The translations under genes and the position numbers were made by a program. From positions 1-64,000 of the forward strand of contig VJWM01000303.1 of the NCBI GenBank assembly GCA_010909165.1: 64,000 nt of DNA. Reading direction: 5' to 3'. The DNA comes from Anthoceros angustus. Lineage: Eukaryota; Streptophyta; Anthocerotopsida; Anthocerotales; Anthocerotaceae. The notes under the pieces are model-generated. The model searched no databases. It saw only the letters and a program-made list of their open reading frames with translations, and was not told where the DNA came from. Positions 23,744-33,489 of this stretch are shown here, piece after piece. Position 1 is the first letter of the stretch. Every line of letters starts with the position of its first letter.

Positions 23744-24069
23744 AGGATCCGTTCGCATTCCTTTCCGGTAATGCGGCTGCCTCGATTGATGGAATTGATG
23801 AAGCATTCCTCAATCAACTCCAAATTGGTGTAGGCCCATTGGCGGCCATACACCCATCCCAATTGGATGTTATCCTCCTCTGCCCATTGCCGAAAATCAA
23901 CCAAATCGCGGGGGTTAAGCTGCCCCGCAAAACAAGTGAATTGGGGCATCTCGACTTCGCCCCCTCCTGGCGGCGCGGCCTCCGCTGCTGCCTTCTTTCC
24001 TTTCCCGCCTCGCGAGGAGGAGCCCTTGACAGGCGGTTCCTTCCCCTTGCCTTTTCCTGCTCGAGGCAT
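23744..24069 (-). pseudogene. U3 ORF of LTR2/4, N-terminal part
   Basis: An uninterrupted frame of about 108 codons. It has a basic, Gly/Lys-rich tail (residues 1-35: KGKGKEP, RGGKGKKAA), a Pro/Gly turn, then FTCFAGQLNPRDLVDF (45-60), a motif ending WAEEDNIQLGWVYG (62-75) and NLELIEECF (80-88). It ends at the nested LTR3. The start is well supported by the Kozak-like context and by the same ATG in four other copies. No signal peptide or membrane segment is present. FTCFAG and the two later motifs recur in all A-type copies and, diverged, in family B (31087-31160), so they mark a conserved domain. Confidence 0.7.
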
Positions 24070-24753
24070 GGTGCCTTCTTACTCCAAAAGGCTGCTAGAA
24101 GAGGCAATTACTTCCCACTTCCAGCGTTGGCAATCCTCAGAGCTTCCCACCTCACAGTCCTTGGCGACAAAACCAAACCTAAGACACAATCACACGTTAG
24201 TCCTCGTGGAGCGTCTGCCTCAATTGGTGGTGCGCTCTTCTTTCGGACCAAGGCGTTGCGAAATGTCGCGATCCCCTCGGCCGTCACTCTCACGATCGCG
24301 ATGCTGCGTCCCAACTCGGCGTCTCTGATCGCTTCCAGCCTTTGCAAAATCGCGGGGTTAAATCACGCTCCACGGTCCTTAGTGTCTTTCTCTTGCGCTC
24401 CTTCCCCTTCTAGTTCTAGTCGATCGCGTTAGGGTTCCTCCTCTTGCCTCCAACATCGCCTAGCTCCCTTTTGCGGGTCGACCCGGTGGTGATGGCGAGG
24501 CGATGGCTTCTCCTCCTCCTCTCCTTCTTCCTCTTACGCTCCGGCCTCGGTCTCTTGTGAGTAAGCGTCTCGATTCGAAGAGGGGTTGGCGGCAGCGCAC
24601 TTTGCCCTCCTTGGATATACGCCACACTGCACCACCTAGATTGGGTTCATCATTCCAAAATCCTAATCCTATCTAAACTACCTATTTTCCTATCACGCTA
24701 TCCTAATTAATCGATTTCTAATTACTCTATATATTTATTCCCCTATTGGTGGG

Positions 24754-24762
24754 CATATATAG
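24754..24762 (-). promoter_or_regulatory. Upstream TATA box of LTR4 (promoter of the U3 ORF)
   Basis: CTATATATG on the minus strand, 340 bp inside the LTR and 690 bp upstream of the ORF ATG at 24069. Confidence 0.55.
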
Positions 24763-25100
24763 TGGATATCCCCCCCTTATTCTAATTCCCTTTTGGCGAG
24801 ACCTCGCTTGATACCCGATGCGCTACCGTGGTGATCGCTCTTCCTTCGACCCTACGGCGTGGTGTGGCGACCCTCGGTGATATGACCTACCGCTCTTTTG
24901 GTGCCATTACGCCTTTGCGTTTTGACCCGTTCTTTTTCCTGGGGTATCCTCTTGACTTCCTAACAATATCCTACAACTCCAACTTCAAGGTCCTCAGAAA
25001 AATTTCCTGGCATGCTCCTCTTCAATCGTTTTAGCCAAAAAAAATCAAACTTGTTTGTCTTGGCTCTTTTAGATGGTTGCCCAAACACTGCGTTCCACGA

Positions 25101-25800
25101 TTGCCCTGGATGAGGAGAAGAAACATGAGCAACACTCTGAGACGAGGCCATTGGATCTTTGATCTACCTTTCTGGTTGGACTCGAATGGACATCACTCGG
25201 GCAGTGGGAGGTGTTAGTCAATTTTTATAGAATCATGGCCTGCCTCATTGGACTGCTGTTAAGCGCATTTTTTGCTATTTGAAAGGGATTGCTAGAAAGG
25301 GGTTACGCTTCTCGAAGTCTCAAGATGGTTTAGACCTTCGACAATGCAGTACGGATTGGCGGGGATCTAGAAACGTCATGCGGTGTTGCGAAAGCTGCCA
25401 TAGGCAGTACGCTGTTCACAGTCTGCAAAAAGCGTCTACCATACATCTTTCTTGTTGAGCGAGAATATGCAGCTATGACTCAAGCTTCGGAAGAAATCAT
25501 ATAGATCCGAAGTTTCCTCAAAGGACTTGCAACTTGGCCTAGACACTCTGGTGTGACAACCAATCTGCCATCGCACTCTCCAGAAACCCAGTGTTCCATG
25601 CAAGGTCCGAACATGTGAAATCATCACTTCGCCAAAGCGGTGAAATGGAGAGGTAACAACATCTTATGTTCCTACAGAGGACAATGTTTCAGATCTCCTC
25701 ACAAAAGCTCTCTCAAAACTTGTGCATGAAAAGCACACTCTTTCTGCTGGCATTTGTGATATTCCTGCTCTTGCTTCTAAGGGCACTGCCCACTAGCTAG
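25101..25800 (+). pseudogene. Copia RNase H fragment, duplication unit 1
   Basis: Plus-strand copia pol 3' end: YLKG-like sequence at 25260, EYAAMTQASEEI near 25470, then VTTNLPSHSPETQ (normally CDNQSAIALSRNP) and LLTKALSK in broken frames. It ends near 25790 before GTGGGAG at 25820, a copia polypurine tract. It is homologous to 27081-27464, which preserves the frame. The first 100 bp (25101-25200) show nothing recognisable. Confidence 0.65.
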
Positions 25801-26006
25801 GTCCTCAGTTCTAATCCTCCAGTGGGAGCTTGCCTTGTCTCTTCAGTGTCTTCACCAGGTCCTCACGAGCGTGATCAGCCTTGGCAAACTCCCCATTGAG
25901 AGCTACACACAACCACGTGGGTGATTAGTTACTTCTAGCCAACATCGGAGGTTACTGGCTACTATCGCCAACTTACATCCATGCTTGACCCACACCCCTG
26001 TCTCAG

Positions 26007-26440
26007 TCATGTGGGGTTCAGGTTTCTTCTTCTCACTTTGAGTGACCGCAAGGAGTCCTTCATACGCCTTCCTAGCACCACTTTTTCTTGGCTTCTTCTC
26101 TTGCTCACTTTTTCTTCATGCTCTTCTTGACACTCCCCATTCCTCTTCCATGTAGGCCTCATCATCCAGATCCCTTTGGGAGGAATCTTCATATAGGCCA
26201 GTTCTTCCTGTGTAGGGTCGATTGCCACACTTCTTCCTCCTTTCTTTCCCTTGTGTTCAATGTCCTTAGGGTCATCTTGTGGATTTGTTGAGGATCTGCG
26301 AGACTTTTCGAGGCTCCTTGTTGTCGAGGTTCCACCTGTTGTCGCCGCTGCCTTGAGTTGGGGATTGAGCGCAATTGGGAGACTCGAAGGAGACTATCTT
26401 TTGGGTCGAAGCGATACATTGTATGAAAGGATCTCAAAGA
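26007..26440 (-). pseudogene. Antisense ORF downstream of copia pol, unit 1 (broken)
   Basis: Counterpart of the 148-codon ORF at 27688-28134. DPTQEELAYMKIP (26228-26190) and the K/S-rich end are recognisable, but the frame shifts near 26230 and the terminal segment differs. It runs opposite to the copia RNase H upstream of it. Confidence 0.5.
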
Positions 26441-26749
26441 ACTTCCGGTGGAATCCGGATCCTTTCACGGTTCGGCCATCTCAAGCCGTGTGGAGTCTGC
26501 CATGGTGCACCTCAAGCTTGATGGGCGATGAATTTTGGCCCGGTGTAGAAGAAGCGTGAACACGTGACCCAGTGATAGGATCAGTCAATGGCGCTCGGGC
26601 GTGGCCATAAGCGCTGTTGCGTAAAGCGTAATTGGCGGTGGGAGAGAGAGACATTTTCTGCCTTTGCCTTGTGGCCGTGAAGTCATCTCATCTCCTAAAA
26701 AACGACTTATGTTAGGACAAAATCTTTTGGACCTCGTTTTCCAGGTTTG

Positions 26750-26995
26750 TCCAATAGTAGGTGGGAGTATTAGAATGGCCTTTAGTTTACCCTTGGTTAA
26801 GAAGAAGTTATGAAAGGCTATGGTAGTTTTACATTTTCGCCCGACGGTTTAGGAGCAGTTCTACTTGTATAAAACACTTTACTTTTACGTAATCAATGTT
26901 GCTACTTTTGTGTACAAGCACTTGTGTACTTGTTGCTTCGTTGGGTTTGATCACGCCTTACTCATGTGGATCTAGCTATGGTGACAGGCCTGATA
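26750..26995 (+). repeat. Copia polypurine tract plus LTR-like block, unit 1
   Basis: GTGGGAG is followed by TATTAGAATGGCC, then a 230 bp AT-rich segment with TATAAAACAC (26870). It recurs at 28500-28735 and looks like a copia LTR start. It is followed by RNase H codons, so the arrangement is rearranged. Between 26441 and 26749 nothing else is recognised. Confidence 0.45.
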
Positions 26996-27080
26996 GCTTT
27001 TACAATCATCGCGCTAGCCTTAGCTCAACCCAGGTTTTCATCGACATACTAAACATAAGAGGTGCACCATCACTTTTATG

Positions 27081-27464
27081 GGCAGTTACGCTGTTCTGGT
27101 CGCGTCTACCATACATCTTTCTTCGACTGAAGCAGAATATGCAGCTATGACTCAAGCTTCGAAAGAAATCATATAGATCCGAAGTTTCCTCAAAGGACTT
27201 GCACAGCTTCAACCTAGACCAACACCACTCTGGTGTGACAACCAATCTGCCATCGCACTCTCCAGAAACCCAGTGTTCCATGCAAGGTCCGAACATATTG
27301 AAATCAGCCATCACTTCATCCGCCAAGCAGCAGAAATGGGAGAGGTAACAACATCTTATGTTCCTACAGAGGACAATGTTTCAGATCTCCTCACAAAAGC
27401 TCTCTCAAAACTTGTGCAAAAAGCACTCTTCTGCAGCATTTGTGATATTCACTCTTGCTTCTGA
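27081..27464 (+). pseudogene. Copia RNase H C-terminus, duplication unit 2
   Basis: The plus strand encodes EAEYAAMTQASKEI (27127-27168), WCDNQSAIALSRNP (27230-27270, second acidic motif), HARSEHIEISHHFIR and DLLTKALSKL with a stop at 27464. It is in one frame from about 27273; upstream a stop and a shift occur. This is the usual end of a Ty1/copia polyprotein. GTGGGAG at 27502 is the polypurine tract. Confidence 0.8.
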
Positions 27465-27687
27465 GGCCTTGCCCACTAGCTAGGTCTCGGTTCTAATCCT
27501 CCAGTGGGAGCTTGCCTTGTCTCTTCAATGTCTTCACCAGGTCCTCACGAGCGTGATCAGCCTTGGCAAACTCCCCATTGAGAGCTACACAACCACAGGA
27601 GTGATTAGTTACTTCCTAGCCAACATCAGGAGTTCACTGGCTCACTATCGACCAACTTACATCCATGCTTGGCCCACCTGTCATCGA

Positions 27688-28134
27688 TCAGAGGTTGAGT
27701 TTCTTCTTCTCACTTTGAGCAGCACCAGAGTCCTTCATACCTTCTGCCTTCCTAGCACCACTTTTGCTGAGCTTCTTCTCTTGCTCACTTTCAGCTTTCT
27801 TCATGCTCTTCTTAGCAGGCTTGACTCCCCATTCCTTCTCCATGTAGGCCTCATCATCTGAATCCACTGGGAGGGGAATCTTCATATAGGCCTTCAGTTC
27901 TTCCTGTGTAGGGTCCAGTGCCACACTTGCTACTCCTTTCTTTCCCTTGTGTTCAATGTCCTTGCAGGTCATCTTGTGGAAGTTTGTTGAGGATGCTGCG
28001 AAGACTTTTCGAGGGCTCCCCTTGTTGTCGAAGTTCTGGAGCCACCTCGCTGTCTTCGCCTTGGAGCCGTCAGTTGGGGATTGAGCGCAATTGGGAGACT
28101 CGAAGGAGACTATGCTGGAGTCGAAGCAGTACAT
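27688..28134 (-). CDS. Uncharacterised 148-aa antisense ORF downstream of copia RNase H
   Basis: An uninterrupted frame with ATG at 28134. The N-terminal third is neutral, with SKAKTARWLQNFD (25-37) and HKMTCKDIEHKGKK (53-66). The middle is acidic, with DPTQEELKAYMKIP (73-86) and DSDDEAYMEKEWG (90-102). The C-terminus is lysine/serine-rich (103-148). No known domain, signal peptide or membrane segment is recognised. It lies about 220 bp 3' of the RNase H stop and points towards it. Its length and open frame, in a region where nearly all frames are broken, argue for coding. The duplicate at 26007-26440 is broken. It may be an additional antisense ORF of the element or captured host sequence. 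Confidence 0.5.
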   Translation of the reverse strand: MYCFDSSIVSFESPNCAQSPTDGSKAKTARWLQNFDNKGSPRKVFAASSTNFHKMTCKDIEHKGKKGVASVALDPTQEELKAYMKIPLPVDSDDEAYMEKEWGVKPAKKSMKKAESEQEKKLSKSGARKAEGMKDSGAAQSEKKKLNL

Positions 28135-28499
28135 TGTATGAAGACAGGAATTTCAAGAACTTCCACGGTGGAATCCCGGATCCTTTCACAGTTCAGCCAT
28201 CTCAAGCCCTATGTGGAGTCGTCCATGGTGCACAACTCAAGCTTGTGATGGCGCGGTGAATTTTGGAGCAGCCGGTGTAGAAGAAGGCAAGCGTAGAACC
28301 ACTTTGTGACCCAGTGATCGGATCAGCTCAATGGCGCTCGGCCATAAGCTGTTGTGGCGATTGGGCGTAATGGGAGAGAGAGACATTTTCACGCCTGCCT
28401 TGTGGCCGTGAAGTCATCATCTGTCCTAAAAGAACAGCTTGCTATTAGGACAAAATCTTTTGGACCTCAAGTTACTTTCCAGTTTGAAAATCACCTTCG

Positions 28500-28735
28500 T
28501 GGGAGTATTAGAATGGCCTTTAGTTTACCCTTGGTTAAGAAGAAGTTATGAAGAGGCTATGGTAGTTTTACATTTTCGATTCACGGTTTAGGAGCCAGTT
28601 CCACTTGTATAAAACACTTTACTTTTCTGTAATCAATGTTGCTACTTTTATGTGCAAGCACTTGTGTACTTGTTGCTTGCGTTGGGTTTGATCACCGCCT
28701 ACTCATGTGGATCTAGCTATGGTGAACAGCACAAT
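28500..28735 (+). repeat. Copia polypurine tract plus LTR-like block, unit 2
   Basis: Second copy of the block at 26750: GTGGGAGTATTAGAATGG, then AT-rich sequence with TATAAAACAC at about 28610. It is followed at 28736 by RNase H codons. Confidence 0.45.
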
Positions 28736-28930
28736 AGCTTTTACAATCAGTCTGCCCTAGCCTTAGCTCAGAACCCAGTTTTTCATGCGCATACTAAACA
28801 TAAAGAGGTGCACCATCACTTTATTAGACATGCTATTGAGACTGGGCAAGTCAAGCTGGAATACGTCCCGACAAAATCAAATGCAGTAGATTTACTTACC
28901 AAGGCCTTACCAATAGTGAAGCACTATTAG
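28736..28930 (+). pseudogene. Copia RNase H C-terminus of a second family
   Basis: The frame contains NQSALALAQNPVFHA, KHKEVHHHFIRHA and DLLTKALP, with a stop at 28928-28930. The same landmarks as at 27230-27464 are present, but the residues differ enough to be another copia family. The upstream pol is missing; it is joined directly to the LTR-like block. From 28931 to 29068 no feature is seen. Confidence 0.75.
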
Positions 28931-29068
28931 TTCAAAGAGGCTTTAGGTGTCTTAGAGTCACTTCACACAACAGTCCAGTCCAGAAGCTAATGAGAGCAAT
29001 GAAGTTCTTGTCAAAGTCTCTAGAAGAGCTGAGGGCTGTCACTATCTAGGGACATCTAGCTATGATGG

Positions 29069-29548
29069 TCATTCATGTTCTGAGCTGGAGGATGACAAGA
29101 GCAGAATCTCCTTGTTCTTGTTGTTTTTGATTATTTCCATGAGCTCTTCACTTGATGCATCTTCATTCTCATCCATCCAGTTGATTCCAGCCTCCTCACA
29201 CATTTTAGCTTTAAAGACTGTAGGAAATAAAATAGAACAGTAAGATTGTAGTTGTTCACACCACAACAAGTGTGGAATTAGAAATCAGACATGCTGCAGA
29301 TTCTTACCATAGAAAGAAATTAAGTTTCCCCCATGTCTGCCCCATTGCCACCAATTTTTTCTATACATGGTTATCTTTGTGGTTTCATAGATGTATGCCT
29401 TAGGGGTTTGTGGGCAGTTCACTCCGTCCCCGTCTGTCACCAGCTGCCTTCTCACCTTGCTCATGTGACCTAGAGGGAGCTTGAAGGTCATAGGAGTAAA
29501 CCTGTCTGGTATAATAATGTGCTCGAGTCCTTCAGATAGCTTCTCCAT
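29069..29548 (-). CDS. Two-exon gene fragment, uncharacterised (129 codons visible)
   Basis: Exon 1 is 29548-29308 and exon 2 is 29217-29069; the intron is 29307-29218 (90 bp). The donor reads TATG/GTAAGAA, and the acceptor TTATTTCCTACAG/TCTTT has a pyrimidine run. Joining keeps the frame (split codon G/TC), giving 129 residues and a stop. Exon 1 has a mixed segment ending WWQWGRHGGN (66-75). Exon 2 is acidic, with NWMDENEDASSEELMEII (92-109), and ends in a serine run plus EHE. The ATG at 29548 may not be the true start, because LTR B begins at 29572 and probably cut off the 5' part. No family is recognised. It is antisense to the copia remnant at 28736-28930. Confidence 0.6.
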
Positions 29549-29571
29549 CCTGGTTCTGCCATAGGTGTAGT

Positions 29572-31324
29572 GTGGAATGCAAAAGTTTGGGTCACTGGAT
29601 CAAGTGGGTTCGATTTGGAATAGACCCAATTTCTTTTGGTCAGGAATGGTTTGAAGGGAATGTGTCGGAACGTTTTTGGTTCTTTTGGAGCTGGAGTTGT
29701 AGGATATGTCAAGAAAGGTAGGAAGCTTCGGGACAAAGAAATGGGGCGAAATGGCCTTCAGGAGAGGAGGGTAGGTGCCAAATGGAGTCGGTAGGTCGGT
29801 ACCTACCATCGTAGGTCCATATCTACCATCGTAGGTTGGCACCTACCATGGTGGGTGGCTACCTACAGGCGCAAGTTGTTCGAGTAGAGAACATGGTAAG
29901 GCGACCATATATGTGATTAGTGGGCGGATTAGGATAAATAGGTCTTAAATAGGGTAATTATATACACTTTGAGATAATTAGGATAATTATGATGAATTTG
30001 ATAATTAGGATAGTTAAGAAAAATTAGTAATCAGGAAAATACCAGTTTAGGATAAGGTAGTAGGGGAAATCGATCGATTCCCCAGATTGATGGTGAGGAA
30101 GATGCCGCGTAGCACCCATCTAACGGCGATCCAAGTTTGGGAGGTCTTACTTCCCAAACTAGGCCCCCACTTACCTTTTTCTCTCTTGTAGTTGGAGTCC
30201 CCACAATTGCATGTTAGGTGAAAGGGAGCGAAGTCGTGGTAGTTGGGAAGAGGCGCGCCTACGATAGGCAAGCACAAGGGCGCAAGCGCACAGCGGCTAC
30301 CCTGAGGAGGAAGCGTGCCTCGCTTTGTGGCAAGAGCAAAGAGGGTGCCAGGGGCAGGCCAGAGACAGATTAGGGTGGTTGGCCGAGTGGAAGTAGTGGG
30401 TTGGAAATTGCGTAGGAGGAGCCGAGGCGCGCATAAGGCTTATCTTTGTGGTAGGAAGGGCGTGATGGAGCTGAAGGAAGAAGAAGAAACCCTATAGCGG
30501 TGAAGAGGGAGAAGAAGTCAGTGGGCAAGTTGTTGGGGAGTTGTGATCTACGAAAAGTAGGTGGCTCAGCAATGCCTAGGAATGTGGTATGAGGGCCGGA
30601 GCACTAAGTGGCCTTTGAGAAGAAAAGTTGTGGCAAGAGAGGACGCCAGGGTTGCCTAGGGTCTTAGGAGCTTGTGGGCGGTCCAAGAGAAATTTGCCAC
30701 TTTTGTTGGCAATTGGTACTAGGAGACACCTCTTAGGGGGAATAGAGGTGAAATGCTTGGCAAGGGTGTGCAAAGGGCTTTGTTTGGCTGTTGAGGGCTA
30801 AGGCTGTACGGTTGCAGGTAACCTACGTGGTTGGTAGCTAACAAGGGAAGTAGGAGTCACGGAGGACGGAGTATTCTTCCCGATTTCTTGAAGGGAATCA
30901 GTGAAGGAGACATGGTGAAGACTCCTAGGGTGAGTAGAGCAAAGAAGAAGGGGGCCACACCAAGCAAGGAGGGGCCACCCCCTAAAGTCAAGACACCCTC
31001 AAAGGAGAAGGGAGCACCTAAAGGCAAGGAGGCTAAGGTAGGAGACTTCGATTCCGAAGAATGGGGGCTGGAAATGCCCAGGTTTTATGTGCTTTGCATG
31101 TCAAATGTCCCCAAAGGACTTGATGGATTTTAGACCTTGGGCATGCAGGAAATATCTAAGTGGGTGTATGGTAGGCCTTTGGGCCTACCTAGATCTAGAG
31201 TTGATGAGAGTCTTGCAAGCATGCATCAATCGGAGGATTTGGCGGCCTTGCAGGAGAGAAGATGCTGGGGCCATAGAAGGCTGGACAATGCGTGACATAA
31301 GGCAGTGTATGGAGACGAAGTAGG
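29572..31324 (+). repeat. Diverged giant LTR (family B), 5' part
   Basis: It begins TGTGGAATGCAAAAG, like the A-type LTR at 31325, and follows the same plan: U3 with several CTACCATNGTAGG palindromes (29795-29860), an AT-rich block with CATATATG (29912) and TTATATACAC (29958), a leader of about 0.9 kb, and an ORF from 30912. It is cut at 31324 by insertion of the A-type LTR. ORF-like sequence homologous to the next part of the gene resumes at 49681. Confidence 0.65.
30912..31323 (+). pseudogene. U3 ORF of LTR B, N-terminal part
   Basis: It starts GGAGACATGGTGAAG. The first 50 residues are strongly basic, Lys/Pro/Ser-rich (RAKKKGATPSKEG, PSKEKGAPKGKEAK). After DSEEWGLEMPRF the frame shifts to one with CFACQMSPKDLMDF and LWAYLDLELM, which correspond to CFAGQLNPRDLVDF and WAYTNLELIE of family A. 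The two families therefore encode related proteins despite little nucleotide similarity. It continues after 49680. Confidence 0.6.
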
Positions 31325-31644
31325 TGTGGAATGCAAAAGTTTGGGCAACCAGCCCAAACTAGCCAGAGGAAGAACGACTCCGATTTTTTTTTGGCTGAAA
31401 ACGATTGAAGAGGGACATGTTGGGAATTTTCTGAGAAATTTGGAGCTAGAGCTGTAGGGTATTGGTGGGGAAGCAAAGAGGATATCCAGAGAAGAAAGCG
31501 GGTCAAAGCGACCCTAGAGCGAGCAACTGTGAGAAGGCGGTGGGTGAGACTAAAGTGAGTCTTACAGCCAGCGGTGAGGAAAAAGACTACCGTGGTTGGG
31601 GCCGAGATCTCGAGGAAAAGGAAATTAGAATAGGGGGATATCCA

Positions 31645-31653
31645 CTATATATG
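31645..31653 (+). promoter_or_regulatory. Upstream TATA box of the plus-strand A-type LTR
   Basis: TCCACTATATATGCC, 320 bp from the LTR start and 700 bp before the ORF ATG. The AT-rich region 31640-31760 matches 23330-23450 and 24650-24780 on the opposite strand. Confidence 0.55.
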
Positions 31654-32344
31654 CCTACCAACAGGAAAATAAATACATAGGATTAATTAGAAGGTAATCA
31701 ATTAGGGGTTGCAAATAGGATAGGGAAATAGGTAATTTATGCAGGCTAGGTATTTTAGGATGGGGAACCAAATCTGGATGAAGTCTGTGTGGCATCCATC
31801 AGGAGGCAAAGTGCGAGTTAGGCTAAACTCTCTCTCGGTGGCATCCTACTTGAGGACCGAAGGCGGGCGTGAGGAAAAGAGAAGGAAGGTTGTCCTCACT
31901 AACGCGCCGCCGCCATTGCCGCCGCCCGCGAGAGCGTAGAAGACGGTAGCAGTGGCGGAGGAAGAAACCCTAGGCTGGGCGAGAGGAGGAGGAAAACATC
32001 ACGTGAGGAGCTTTTGACAGGGAGTGTGAAGGACTTCAGCACCGCGAGCGTTGAGGGTGGAAGGAGCGATTGAACGTGAGGGCGGCTTGGTGCGGAGGCG
32101 ACTCGGATTGAGAGAGTCGCTGTGAAGCGCAGACAATTAGGTGGAGGCACCTCGCGAGAGGGAAGAAGAAGAGAAGAAGGTGGGCGGGAGGCGAGCCGTG
32201 AGCTAACTTCGATTGTGTGGTTGTTTTCCCACTAGGAGAGCCAGGTGAGACCCAAGAGGCGAGAGGAAGCTTGGAATTGGGAAGTAGCTTCCTCCTTCTT
32301 ACACTTGGGAAGTAATTCACTCCTAGCAATTGGGAAGAAGAACG

Positions 32345-33209
32345 CCACCATGCCTTGAGCAGGAAAGGGCAAGGGGAAGGAACCTTGCCGGGTTCCTCCT
32401 CGCGAGGAAAAGGAAAAAGGCGGCGTGAGGGCTGCCCGCCGAGGAAGGGTGAGGTTGAGATGCCTCAATTCACCTGTTTTGCGGGGTAGCTCAATCCCCG
32501 TGATTTGGTAGATTTCAGTGGGCGGAGGAGAACATCCAATTGGGATGGGTGTATGGCCAATGGGCCTACACTTGGAATTAATTGAGAGTGTTATATCAAC
32601 CTCCATCAACGAGTAGCCCTTGCGCTCAGGAGAGGAATGCTGAACCCGGTCTTTGGGCCGGGTTTGGAGCATTCGTGTGTATGGGAGACCGGGAGGAGAG
32701 CTCGGGAATTGCTCTCCTTGAGAGGACAAATGGAGGAAAGAGGTTGCCCTCTCGAGATTGCAGAAGTCCCGGACATGATGCATGAGGAAGGTACATGCCA
32801 AGAATGGGGTTGGAAGGCAGATCAGGAGCAAGTGGCGGCTCTTTGCTAAGATTGTGTTAGGGTTGGTGAATTACCAGTGGACTTCTTATTTCGGCACCAA
32901 TTTCCTTCAATTTTTGTGGAAGATTTCGCGAGGAGCCAAGCCGGATTGGGGCACCATCATGTATGAGGCCTATATCCATCACAGGGAGAAGCTCCTTCGG
33001 CCAAATTCGGTAGATGAAAAAGGGCCAAGGCCATGCTACCTCAGCACCTATTTGGTGCATTTGTGGGAAACGGAGGGACTCCTGCAGGAGGATGCAGCAT
33101 CCTCGGAGATAATCCACCTTCAAATTAAGCTTAGAGCGACTTTGCCTTTGCTGCAGGAAGACCATGGAGGCCGGACCTCCACGAGCACACAGGACCAAGG
33201 GCGGAGGAA
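32345..33209 (+). pseudogene. U3 ORF of plus-strand LTR A, N-terminal and IDWG-like domain
   Basis: CCACCATGCCTTGAGC: the third codon is TGA where the other copies have CGA, a C-to-T change in CTCGAG. Downstream frames give FTCFAG-like sequence (32475), SSGIALLERTNGGK (32700), then an open frame 32782-33213 with VNYQWTSYFGTNFLQFLW, a DWGTIMYEAYIHHREKLL block (32948-33000), CYLSTYLVHLWETEG and a C-terminal S/R-rich part. It is cut at 33209 by copia C2 and resumes at 38169. The DWG...CYLSTYLVHL layout is the most conserved part of the protein. Confidence 0.65.
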
Positions 33210-33214
33210 GTAGA
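33210..33214. repeat. Target-site duplication GTAGA, left copy (C2)
   Basis: GTAGA immediately before the LTR start TGAAGG; the right copy is at 38169-38173. Confidence 0.9.
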
Positions 33215-33449
33215 TGAAGGATCGTGGGCAGCCATCTTTGGTGGAAGGAGAGGAGAGGAGGGAGTAGCTCTCTCACATTGAGATGAGGCTTGGAGGTATT
33301 TATACCTCTCAATAGCTCCTAGGAAGCTCCACAAGAAGCTCCTAGGAAGGAGCACAAGAAGCTTCCTAGTGATTAGCTAAACTAATGATATCGACACCTA
33401 ACTTAGACTAAGTGTATTAGTCTAAGTACATTGCTTTAATACCCTTACA
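33215..33449 (-). repeat. 3' LTR of copia C2
   Basis: TGAAGGATCG to CCCTTACA. It differs from its partner mainly by short indels (for example GCTAAAC versus GCTTTTGCTAAAC). Confidence 0.9.
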
Positions 33450-33464
33450 ACCTCCCACTTAAAG
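33450..33464 (-). promoter_or_regulatory. Polypurine tract of copia C2
   Basis: The minus strand reads CTTTAAGTGGGAGGT directly before the 3' LTR; it primes plus-strand DNA synthesis. Confidence 0.75.
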
Positions 33465-33489
33465 GCCAATTTACCTTCTGGAGAATGGA

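Larger units (their letters stand above)
23744..25100 (-). repeat. 5' LTR of E2, distal part (LTR4): U3 start, leader and ORF N-terminus
   Basis: It continues the ORF interrupted at 18853. The start codon is at 24067-24069 (CACCATGCCTCGAGC) with an upstream in-frame stop. Next come a 700 bp leader (24070-24740), the TATA box and U3 up to about 25100, where CGTTCCACGA matches the inverted LTR start TGTGGAACG. Beyond it, copia sequence begins. This copy has the best ORF N-terminus in the window. Confidence 0.75.
25397..28813 (+). repeat. 1.7 kb tandem duplication of copia 3' ends
   Basis: 25397-27081 and 27082-28813 align throughout: RNase H end, polypurine tract, antisense ORF, a LTR-like block beginning GTGGGAGTATTAGAATGG (26752 and 28500), and the start of another RNase H fragment. 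The joint at about 27081 connects GCACCATCACTTTTAT to GGCAGTTACGCTGTTC without clear homology. Copies differ mainly by short indels. Confidence 0.75.
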
